DNA from: Haliclona indistincta
Lineage: Eukaryota > Porifera > Demospongiae > Haplosclerida > Chalinidae
Direction of reading: 5' to 3'
Assembly (NCBI GenBank): GCA_964017065.1
Contig: OZ024790.1
Span: forward strand, 3,616,458 to 3,680,457
DNA length: 64,000 nt
Every line of letters starts with the position of its first letter. The stretch's first letter is position 1. Shown here in pieces: positions 34,741-46,600 of this stretch. The position numbers and the translations under genes are program-made. The notes beneath the pieces are model-generated. The model saw only the letters and a list, made by a program, of their open reading frames with translations, was not told the origin of the DNA and did no database searches.

Positions 34741-35460
34741 CATCAGTGGCTGTACAAAAAAACTGGAAGATTTAAACTGGAAGATTTAAACTGGAAGATT
34801 TCAGTCGCCAGTTTTTATTTGTTCCTTTACTATTTTTTGATCCATTCTGCGTATAGTTATAGTAAATAACAAGCTAAGCTTGTTTATAGGCCTTACACAC
34901 TGAAAGAATAGCAGTGTTTAGTTAAAATAGCAAGTTACATATTTTCCTATAATGATTGTAATAATTATTCTTAACAAACTAACTTCACTATGCTTACATA
35001 TGTTCTGCCTTTCATTTACAATACAAGCTTGTTGTCTCCTCTCAATCTAATTTGTGACAGCACAGAAACTGTTGCTCGCATTATTTTGCAAACAGAAAAC
35101 TGTGTTCGGAAACAGAAGTACACAAGTACATTACAGTGCACATATCATAGCAGTGTTGACCAAAATTATAGTAATACAAGAATGTTACGCAAGTGTAATC
35201 AAGTGAAGGTTTACAGAAGGTACGGTGCTTTGTCCCTCAGTGTATGCCGCTATGTTGCAGAAGACAATACAGTATAAATCATTATAAACAAAGCTTAAGA
35301 TGTGTGTTAGGTGGGGTTGAAAATGTGATAAGAAAGCAGCAATCTCTGAGAAATTAATACCTATTCCTTGTGGTTTCTATGCATCTCAGGGTAATGACAC
35401 AGTACTAATCAGGATACAGCCTTATAATTAGTCCATTATGAGCATTATTTTTATCCAAGA
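34741..35460. other. Intergenic between copies B and C
   Basis: Starts with three tandem copies of aactggaagattt (about 34761-34800). An open frame of 95 codons at 34990-35277 shows no recognisable domain. Nothing else supported. Confidence 0.4.
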
Positions 35461-36020
35461 AAACAATTCCTATGATGATGCTACCTTCCTCCCGAATGGT
35501 AGCATCACTACCTTTCTCATGTATGGCTCTCTTTCTCTCCAGCCACTTTCATCTGATGCCATTCTTCCGGATACCGGAGAATGACCCACGTTTGGTAGAA
35601 TATAGTATTAGAGGCTACTCTATTTCACAGATTACTCTTGAAGAAGTCTTTCTTAAGGATGGACAGTTTATTTTATCCATTTTGTTTATGTGCACATGCA
35701 GCCAACAACTCATCATGGTCGATAATGAGATCCACATTTGAACTACTATCGACACTATAGGTCTCAAGATAAATAGGGTCTATATATAACTATAAACAGC
35801 ATTCACACTTTTTATGCTCAATGTCATTTCAAAGCAATACTTTTACTGTAGCGAACTCATCAATATCATAACTTGATTCGCTTGCCGCACTAGTATCTGC
35901 TGTGTTCATTCGTGTACTATTGTAGTGCTCAGTTTATGCTGTTTTTGTGATCTGCAGGTCACTGTTGAAGAACCTGCTGAGAATGGTGGAAAAAGACAGC
36001 AACAATGGACCAGGCTAAGG
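35460..36020 (+). pseudogene. Second ABCA-type transporter remnant, 5' of copy C
   Basis: The frame through about 35540-35670 reads FRIPENDPRLV then YSISQITLEEVFLK, matching the conserved end of an ABCA nucleotide-binding domain (S-x-T-T-L-E-E-V-F-L in relatives), followed by a stop-rich stretch. About 35957-36020 after an AG acceptor reads VTVEEPAENGGK and QQQWTRLRLLK, which resembles the linker into the second half of ABCA proteins; this second piece is less certain. No Walker motifs remain. Position directly 5' of a receptor copy mirrors the remnant at 6770-7190. Confidence 0.6.
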
Positions 36021-36307
36021 TTGCTAAAGAGTGGATCTTACTCTCCCGCTCATTCCGGCATGTGCTGAAATTCAGTAGCCACACCTTTGTTACCGTTAAC
36101 GTTGACAAAGCGGGAAATTGAAACGTATTAGTCTGAAGGCATAATTTTGCAGTACATGATTTAGCTGTACCTATACGTACAATAAGTCAATAACGCTGCC
36201 TTGAGATTTACTGCGGCTCTAAACTGGCTATTTAAAGAATGCGCCCTGACCCGTGATCATATAGTTCTCCTGGAACTAAACGGACATCAGTCCAGCGGCA
36301 GCAAAGC
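36021..36307. promoter_or_regulatory. 5' flank of copy C
   Basis: Carries the 5'-UTR and presumably the promoter. The last 30 bases before the start codon resemble the corresponding stretch before copy B (about 7380-7401, gcggcgacaaagcatg versus gcggcagcaaagcatg). No TATA box or initiator can be asserted. Confidence 0.3.
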
Positions 36308-37686
36308 ATGAATTGGTTTAGCCGCAGTAGCAGCGAATGGCATTTTCCGGCTAGGGTTTTCATGATGCTCGTGTTGATGGCGATGCGCTTATTGGGGCAA
36401 GATTGTACACCAGGTATGATCACTTCTGGACCAGTAATACCCGACACTGACTTACCAACTCAAGGTTAATTCTATAACTTTTCGTGTATAAATTAGACGT
36501 ACGGCTACAGGAGTACGGCTGTATTATCAAGAGGCCTCAGAGCCTATACCAGACTACCTGATGCTGCGTGCTAGTCAGGTAGAAGCAAGTAGCTTTACTC
36601 CAGGCATGAGTCCCACTCTAGCCTTGTGGTGTCAGAGTGCTAATACTGACAGCAATAATGGCATGTGGTTTCAACCTCCTGGATCTACTGCAGTCTCTTC
36701 AATAGACATTGATTCACCCAATGATGAGCCATACCAGATGGTAACATGTAATGGTCAGGTGGGGCTGGTGAGAGATACTGGACTAGGAGGTACTGATCGA
36801 ACTGGACTAGTGCAGTGTATGATCCGTGATGAGATGAACATCACTCACACACTGACGGCAGGTGTGTATACTGGAGCAATATATGACAACTATGGTGAGT
36901 ACATACTAATTTTTTTAGCATGTTTTAAAAACTAACAATAATTTGTTTTGAATCAGTTGTAATTTGATCATTGATAATGTTTTGTACAGATGGTCCTGAA
37001 GTGGATGAAAACATGCAGTTTGCCCTCATATCCTCACGAGATGCTGATCCACCTGCCTTCGCTCTCTCATTCAACTCCTCCAATGGACCACCCACCATGG
37101 TGACATGTACAAGAGACAATATAACCATAGATGCATCACTGTACACTGTTTCTCGAGAGGTTCTTCAATCACAGTATGTGCAGAATGGTGATGTAGACTC
37201 TGTCAATGCATCAGAACCAGACATGCCTGATGTGACCAGAGTGACAGTGACTGTGAGGGAGAGAGAGGCAGGAGAGTATGAGTTCACTGTGACTGTAATG
37301 GGTAGAAATGATAGTGCTCCAACACAACCTGTGACTCTTGGGACACCACAATCATCTACTGCAATGATCACTGGTAAGCAATTACGAATTAAAATTAATA
37401 ATTATTGGCAATGCAGTTGCAGTCACTCCTGCTAATTTCAGAGCTAATCGGAGCTCTGATACTGAAGTTACTGTGTCATGGGATGCTCCATCTCCAGCAC
37501 CAGATGGCTATGAGGTGTTCTATCAGGTGGATGGTGGTGATATACTCAGTGCAGGGAACACTACTAATATCGAACTGGCTATCACTGGTGTAACTGCACT
37601 ACAAGAAATATCCTGCTTTGTGGTAGCATTTGGTGGTACTAATACATTACCCAGTGCTCGCAGTAATGTAGCAGTTATTCAACCTG
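36308..37686 (+). other. Copy C: signal peptide, two Ig-like domains, FN3
   Basis: Four phase-1 exons matching copy B exon for exon. The upstream sequence also aligns (gcaaagcatg context of the start codon; tagccgcagtagcagcgaatg), supporting the start and suggesting a shared promoter region within about 100 bases. Confidence 0.8.
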
Positions 37687-40600
37687 GTGAGTGCGTTAAG
37701 TGTTAGTAGCACAAGAAAATTAAAAAGATTTCTATCGAAATCAAAAGGATGTAGGGTTATGAAATCTACCACTGGTTCACAATGTAAACTAACAAGGAAC
37801 AAGCATGGAATGGTAACACAATTGACTTGCTAACAGACCATAGATCCCTACATCAGTGGCTGCTGTGGTTAAGCTAGTTGCTGTTGCTGTTGACACCTCA
37901 CGTGCGTTCAGCTTGTGTACAGCCACTGATGTAGGGATCTATGGTCTGTTAGCAAGTCAATTGTGTTACCATTCCATGCTTGTTCCTTGTTAGTTTACAT
38001 TGTGAACCAGTGGTAGATTTCATAACCCTACATCCTTTTGATTTCGATAGAAATCTTTTTAATTTTCTTGTTTGTGTCCTTTTTTCTTTTTTAGTGAAGT
38101 GCAGTTCAAATATCATGCACGTACTGAGCTGTCTTTGTTCCACCATTGGTTTAGTTTCTTGTTGTTGATGGATTTTCTTTATTTTAAACTTGTAGCAAAA
38201 AAAATTGTTAAGCTATGACTGTCAGCTCGCCTACGCATGCATGCAGTGCATACGAGCCCGCCCATGCACACTAGTTTGTTGACCTGTACTGTACGGCGGT
38301 TATAATTTATATCTGGCAAGCGCAGAATGGTGATCCTATAGCTTGCCGTTCTTCGAAGAGTCCAGACAGATATGTGTTCTCCGTGAACCATACGGCGCGG
38401 AGATACTCAAACTGATCAAGCTAGTGCTTGGTCACGTGCGTATTGCGCAATCATATTAATGGCGTCTAACACTTAGGTGACAATGGATCACGATCGAGAA
38501 ATCGCGGAATTTATATCGCCGTTACGCTAAAAACAAAGTTCAAAAGGCACCTGCCAGGAGAATTTCACTACTGTTCGTGGGTGTTTTGGTCTCGGCACTG
38601 CTCGCGTAAAGGCGCCAGGCGCGCTGAAGAAAGAAGAAGAAAGAAGAAAGAAGAAGACGAAACTCGATTTTCACCGTTTTCAGGTTCGTCACTTTAGTAA
38701 CAATTTCGAACGATCTCCTTGCTACTGTAAGATGGGGCAACGCCAGAGAGCAGATCTAAGTGTCTTTGGACGTATAAAATTCATCACCAGGCGAAATATC
38801 AGCGTTTGAACGCTAATACATTGTATGTAGCCGCCATCTTGTTTTCCCGTTCAACCCTACATAGGGACGCACTACCGTGCGTCCCTAATAGTTTTTATGC
38901 CTCGGTGGGCGGAGCCACGAGGCATACAGTAGTTCGTCGGTTTGTCCTTCATTCATTCATTCATTAACCCTCGGCGCATGCGCGAGGGTTACGGTACTTG
39001 GTTTGTCGTTCATTCACTCACTCATTCGTTCGTTCTGTCCATCGAGCTGCAGAGACCATCGCTCACTTCTGAAACTCGGTAAAGGTATAAACAAGCTTAG
39101 CACGACAATGGCTTGCAATCTGACTCGTGGATTTTGCTAAAGTGTTTTCGTTCTCGAGTTATGTATGGCTGGCTCACCATGACGGCCATCTTGGACCTCT
39201 CTGACTACAAACGCGCCCATAGTTGACTATCTAGGTACTTGTAGATTCCATCTAAACAGCAGGACAGCTCTGGGGGTGGTAGACAACACAAGAAAAAGCC
39301 TATCAAAGCCAAGAGCAATGGCTACCAACTCAGTGTTCACGGTCACGCCCACTTGACACACCTTGTCCTTGTGGTCAGCACTTTACTGTTTTCTGGTTAG
39401 CAGTGCAGTTTCAATAGCAAGTAGGTTGGCTTTAGCTGCAAAGCTCCTTCTGCAAACCATAACCAAGGAGCCAATGTTTGCAACGGTGCTCAGTGCTCAC
39501 ACGCCGAGGGTTCGTGAAATTCGTTCATTCATTCATTCATTCTGTCCGCAGGCAGAACTCTGCGTCGGCGGAAAACTAAGCGCTGATACTTGCAATACAT
39601 GTTCAACTCGGTGTTGCCTCGGAATTGAATTGATAGACTTTTGGTTCCAAAGCTTCGTTACCTTGAATGGCATTGCTGGACTCGCTCAGCATTGTGGGAC
39701 TTCGCTTACAGTGAGTGCTGAGAAATCAATCGTGCTATCGCTAAGCAGCGCCAGCTCTAGCAAGCTAGCAACAGCGCTCACGTGCTGTGTTGATTATAAG
39801 CACGCCCAACTGAATTCCATGTGGTTAGCACTGCTGGGCTTCTGATTGCATAGTTGCAACCCACTAGCTTATTCTGCTAACAGTGCTTGTTGCAGCGCTC
39901 TTCAGCTTTAATTTCATCATACAGGAATTGCATTGCATAACTATTATACTGCATTGTGATTGCTGTACAGCAAGGTATAACAGCTGCAGTTTGTTGCTGT
40001 GTATGTGAAATGGTTGCATTCCACCGAGGCATCTGCACCTTTGGTGCTTCATAAAATTTGTAGTAATTTGCCAGAGTTCGTACGCAACTCAGATATGCAT
40101 TATGCAAGCATTTGCATGCATGTAGCTAAATATGCTTATGCAAATGATTATCTTGCATCAATTTCGTTGAAGTAACTATTCTCGATCATTGTGATCATTG
40201 TTTTATGTCCTTCAAATGCAGTCAGCATAGCAAAAGACAGTATGGGGTCTCCCATTCTTGCTGGGACCACTCGATCAATAAAATGCTTTGTAGTAACCTC
40301 TATTGTACAAGCACCCTTCTTTGTGTGGATGAGGAATGGTAGTCCAGTCAACACTAGTGATAGCAGAGTGACTGTGAAAAGTACATCAAGTAACTCCACA
40401 CTCACTATTAGTCCACTACGTACATCTGATGGTGGACAGTATCAGTGTATTGGGATTGTGATGATTAATGGAATACCTACTAATCTCACTGATGAAATTG
40501 ATCTTAATATAACTATAGCAACATCATGCATTTACTATAAAATAATATGTTGTCTTTCATTCTCCTGCAGTCTCCATCATCAGTGTCACAGTGACCATCA

Positions 40601-43600
40601 TACCTAATGATACACTGTATGTGGACACATTTAGTGACTTCCAGTGTAATGTAACTATCAGTGAGTATGTGGACACACCCACTACTATCATGTATCAATG
40701 GCTGGGACCATCACTACTCACCACTGGAGCTGACTACAATCTCACTGGAGACACTCTACGTATCAATCGGTTCAATATGATGCGTGATAATGACAGGACC
40801 ATCACCTGCATGGCTACAGTAGTACCATCATCAGGACAACAGTATGTACTACACAACAATGCTAGTGAGAGCATACTACTGACTGTAGAAGGTGAGTCAA
40901 ACAACTGAATAACCAATAAATGCATCAGGCAGTGCATGATACTTAAATGTTTCTTGCCATTCTATAGCTCTCAATAATGCTGCCTTCATTCCTCGTGTCA
41001 TTATTCCTGGTGTTCCTATTGCTGGAGACAATTTTAACATTGTCTGCCGACTGGATGGAGTGATAGAGAGACTGGCAGTGACTCCACTATCAGTAAATTT
41101 GGCATATTCCTCTGCTCCAGGAGGAATTTCTGGTGATATATTGCAAACTGGTCCTGTACGCACCAGATTACGTATGTTCAATCCTGGAATGACTGATGAT
41201 GTTGGAACTTACACATGTGCTGCTATTGTTGTATCATCGAGTGGAGTTTTTGGAGATTTCAGCAGTTGTTTACATGTACTACAGATAAAAAGTATGATTG
41301 TTCCACTGTTCACTCTGGTTACATGCATTGTGTTGTTTGTGTCCGGCAGTTCCTCCTCCTCAACTCTTTCTCACCATCACTAGTCCCTCTAACACCACCA
41401 CACTGTATGAGGGCACTCCTGTCAACCTGACCTGTACTGCTACAATAAACACTACCATTGTCAACACTCCTGTCACTGTGTCCAGTATGTGGATTGCACC
41501 TAATGGAGAACAGCTGACCAGTAGCAGCTCCAATGATCGTATCACAATAGTGGACATGTTACAGTCAGCACCATACACTAGTGTACTGATGTTTGACCCA
41601 GCAGATGATATGGATACTGGAGACTACCAGTGTAATGTAACTGTAGTACAGAATAATAACCAACCACTGATATTACCATCATCAAATAATGCAACCACTA
41701 ACCTCAATGTCTCAGGTAATGTATCATAATGATACTCATAATTATTATTTTGTCTTATCATCACTGTGTACTTTTCTTTTCAGTTCTCCCTGATCCAATA
41801 ATTGATGTGACTACTAATGGTTCTACTGAAGCTGGTCAAACATTCGATCTTGTATGCACTGTTACTATGGCATCAGATCAAACACCACGCCCCAATGTCA
41901 CTTGGATTAAAGACACTGGTGGTAGTGCTGTATTTCCGGTGAATACCGAGGAGACCACACCTACTATCACCACTCTCACCATCTCATTCTCTCCACTCAC
42001 ATTCAGTCACAGAGGACAGTATCAGTGTATGGTAACCCTCAATATATCCACAGTTCATACCTTTGCCAGTAATGTAGACGACGTTATCCTTCAAGTTAAA
42101 TGTGAGTGTGATACTGAAATGTAACAATGCTACAATGACTGTGTTGTGTTATTGATGATATTTCTATTCTCTTTTTCTCTAGTCTCTTCTCCTGTTGTGT
42201 TAGTCGAACCTGTCAACCCTTCAGTACCCATGGTAGCTGGTACAGCTCGTGACCTCACCTGCACCATCACTCTCACTAATGTGGACGATATAAATGTGAT
42301 GGTGAACTTCACCTGGGGTACTCCAATGGGAATGCTTCTATCATCATCACCAAGGATCACTATCTCTGGTACCACCCAGTCTGGTAACCAGTCTACCTTC
42401 ACCTCCACTCTCTCCATCAGTCCACTGGACAGTGTTGTAGACACCACAATGTTTTCTTGTCTTGTCAGTGTCAACTCAGATCCTATTGTCAGCTTCATCG
42501 TACCTACTGCTGCTAATAGCTCTGTTGATATCATTGTACAACGTGAGTACTTATTCATGATTATCATTATAAATTATAGTGTCCTACTCTTCTCCAATCT
42601 AGCTCTTTCTTCTCCCACTATAATGACCACCTCCAGTGGTACCATGTCTCCTGGCTCCACCATCATCTTTTCATGTGTAGTGGGAGTGGTACAAGGATTG
42701 ATAGTCCAACCAGACATTGTGTGGACCAAGCAAGCTGTTAGTGCTGGTGGTGATACAGCTCTGAACACCATTAGTGTACCACCTGTGAGGACTAACAACA
42801 CTGTCACTCTCACATTCAATCCTACCAATACTTCTGATGCTGGACAATACACATGTACTACTACTGTTAATATCAGTGCAATCAATGTCACTGTCAGCAA
42901 CTACAGTATGGTGGACATCAGGCTACAAAGTGAGCGATAGCTGGTTTTTAGTAGCTGGTTTTTAGTTTCTTTCACCTCCTTCCCATCTCCCATACATGCA
43001 GTCCCATCTACCACTGTCTCTCTTACACTCTATTCTGTTCTTGGTACTGTCTCAGCCAACAGCAGCACAACACAGACCCATCTTGCTGGCAGTACTCTCA
43101 CCATAACATGTGTTATCATAATACCACTCACTGTGAACACACCATTCGATGTGGATATGATGTGGTCTAAAGATGGTGATGATGATTTTGACACAGCTAA
43201 TGTTGGCAATGTAAATGGAACAACTCCACGTATTGACATCACCACAGCAACTGAGGCCTCACCCAACCGATATGAGACTCGACTAGTGTTTAGTACTCTC
43301 AGTAGTAGCATGGATAGTGGTAGCTATGAGTGCAGTATCATTATTGATAGTAATGACACACTACTGTATGTGGAGGACTCTGCACTGGTCAAAGAGAGTA
43401 CTACTGTGATTGTACAAGGTATGGAGACTTTTTGCATCGAGTGTCACTTCATGTGAGTTGCATTGTTCTTTCTCTAGATCCTGCCATCACCAACTTCAAT
43501 GTTGCACCCACAATGGTCGCTGTAGTAGAGTCTGCCTGCCCTGAATCAGAACCACATGATAGCTTCACTCTGGTCTGCAGAGCTATGAAGCCATCAGTGG

Positions 43601-46600
43601 TGATCCCTGAGCTAATGGTCCAATGGCTACACAATGGTTCAATGCGTACTGGTAATGTATCAGTCACTAATAATGGAACATATGTAGTGAACACTTTGAA
43701 TGTTAGCAATGCTCAAGTCAGTGATGCTGGATTGTATCAATGTGTGGCTAGGGTCGTGATCCTTGACTCATCAACTGTATCAACTAATGACAGCAGTACT
43801 GTGATCAGTAGAGGTGAGCTGTTGAGATATTATTCGACAAAGCACCCACCACTCGGCCTAACTATAGTTTGTTGTCATTGTCGTGTGTTAATTCTATTTC
43901 TTTGTATGCACACACACAGCAATGTCGGTTCCCAATACTCCCATGGCTGCTGTCACTGCTATCAACCCTACCAATGCCACTATCATGATCACTGTCCCTA
44001 GTATAGCATACACTAATGAGACCTACCACATACTATACACTGGTCAGGAGAGAGACACTGACCTAGCACAGAGCAATACAGTCAGTGGTACTGAGGATAT
44101 TATAGATATCAATTCTACCTACTCTGTCATACTGAGTGTTCTGGAGGAGGTTACCACATACAACTACACAGTGATTGCTAGTAACTGTATAGGGAACACT
44201 ACCACTGCCACTATGAGCTTTAAGACAAGTTCACCTCCTAGTAAGCTAGCATCATAACTAGACTCATTGTCCTAACCATTTCTGTTTTATTAATAGCACC
44301 CAGTATCAGTGTATCACTCAATGACATGGGGTCTTCTCTAATTGCTGGAGCAACCAGTTCACTGCTGTGCTTAGTGGAATTCAGTACAGCACCAGTTATA
44401 TTCACTTGGACTAGAAATGGCAGTCCAGTCAACACTGGTAGAGTAACTGTAACTATGACACAGAGTAACTCCACACTCACTATCAATCCACTACATACAT
44501 CTGATGGTGGACAGTATCGTTGTATTGGGACTATAGTTAACAATGGAACCACTTTCAACATCACTGATGAGATTGATCTTAACATGACCAGTGAGTATAA
44601 TTAACAACACAATCATGACTGTCATAATACTTCTTCTCTTCTAGTTTCCATCATCAGTGTCACAGTGACCATCATACCTAATGATACACTGTATGTGGAC
44701 ACATTTAGTGACTTCCAGTGTAATGTAACTATCAGTGAGTATGTGGACACACCCACTACTATCATGTATCAATGGCTGGGACCATCACTACTCACCACTG
44801 GAGCTGACTACAATATCACTGGAGACACTAGACTACGTATCAATCGGTTCAATATGATGCGTGATAATGGCAGGACCATCACCTGCATGGCTACAGTGCT
44901 ACCATCATCAGGACAACAGTATGTACTACACAACAATGCTAGTGACAGCATACAACTGGCTGTAGAAGGTGAGTACCACAACTGAATAGCTAATAAATGT
45001 ATCTGCATGATACTAAGTGTTTCTTGCTAATATATAATTATTATAGCTCTCAATAATGCTGTGTTCACTCCTCGTGTCATTATTCCTGGTCTTCCTACTG
45101 CTGGAGACAATTTTAACATTGAATGCAGACTTGATGGAGTAATACAGAGACTGGCAGCTACTCTACTATCAGTAACTTTGGCATATTCCTCTGCTCCAGG
45201 AGGAATGTCTGGAGACACATTACTAACTGGACCAGTACGCACCAGATTACTTATGTTCAATCCTGGAACAACTGATGATGTTGGAATTTACACATGTATT
45301 GCTACTGTTATATCATTATCAAGTGGATTTTTTGGTGGTTTCAGCAGTGGTTTACTAAAAATACAAAGTCTGTTCCATTTTTTCACTTTGGTTACGTGCC
45401 TGTGTTGTTTTGTTTAGTTCCATCTCCAAAACTCACTTTCACCATCACTAGTCCCTCTCACACCACCACACTGTATGAGGGCATTCCTGTCAACCTGACC
45501 TGTACTGCTACAATAGACACTACCATTGTCAACACTCCTGTCACTGTGTCCAGTATGTGGATTGCACCTAATGGAGAACAGCTGACCAGTAGCAGCTCCA
45601 ATGATCGTATCACAATAGTGGACATGTTACAGTCAGCACCATACACTAGTGTACTGATGTTTGAGCCAGCAGATGATATGGATACTGGAGACTACCAGTG
45701 CAATATAACTGTAGTGGACAACAGTAGTCAACCACTGATACTACCATCATCGCCTACAGCAATCAAAGTTTTTCTTAATATTTCAGGTTTTGGTTTTTAC
45801 ATTTACAAGTTGTATATTGACACATTTTTACATGCAGTTGTCTGTGAATCTGAGAATACTACAACAGAGCAGTTTGGTAGCTACAGATGGCCAGCAACAC
45901 CAGTAGGAGACACTGTTACACTGCCATGTGTATTCAGACCAGGTTATAATGCCAGTCGATCCTGTACACAAGGAGGATCATGGATTGCTGTTGATGTTAC
46001 TGACTGCAGAATCAGTGAGTAACTATACTTCATTTCACCAGCAATTGAAATGGACTTCATTTTGCAGTTGATCAACCTGTAATGAACTTCACATTGTACA
46101 TGAGGTTTTCCTCAAATTTGAGTGGTATTCTGGCAGGCCAGAACATACAAGGAGCTCTTCGTAACATTGAGAATGTGGTGTGTATTGCATATCACAAATT
46201 AACGCATTCCATGATTTTTGCCATAATAATTATGTACAGGTTTTACAGCAAGTCAATGTAACAACATTCAAGTGTGGAAATGTAGCAAGGTATAGTTAAA
46301 TTTGAGACTATTATTGTTGTAATTGATTATCTTGCTAGTCGAGTAGTTGATACAGCAAGTGGCAGAGACAGAGTTGGTTGTACTATAGTTGGACCAAACA
46401 ATCCTCAGGACCAGTCACTATCTCCTGATAGCTTCTTCAACCAGATCACTACTGTATTAAGAGCTAACAACTTCTCTACACCAGGAACAGAGATCAGATC
46501 AGGTCAATGATTTTTTACACATAACTTTGCTTTATGCATTTAACTTTTTTTCTTTATGCAGGATTTGGATATTGTAATGATGAAACCACTGATGAAGGAA

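Noticed and set aside
39363..39845. 160-codon ORF in the ATGCCTCGGTGG element
   Set aside because: Not preserved in the other two copies and no known domain.
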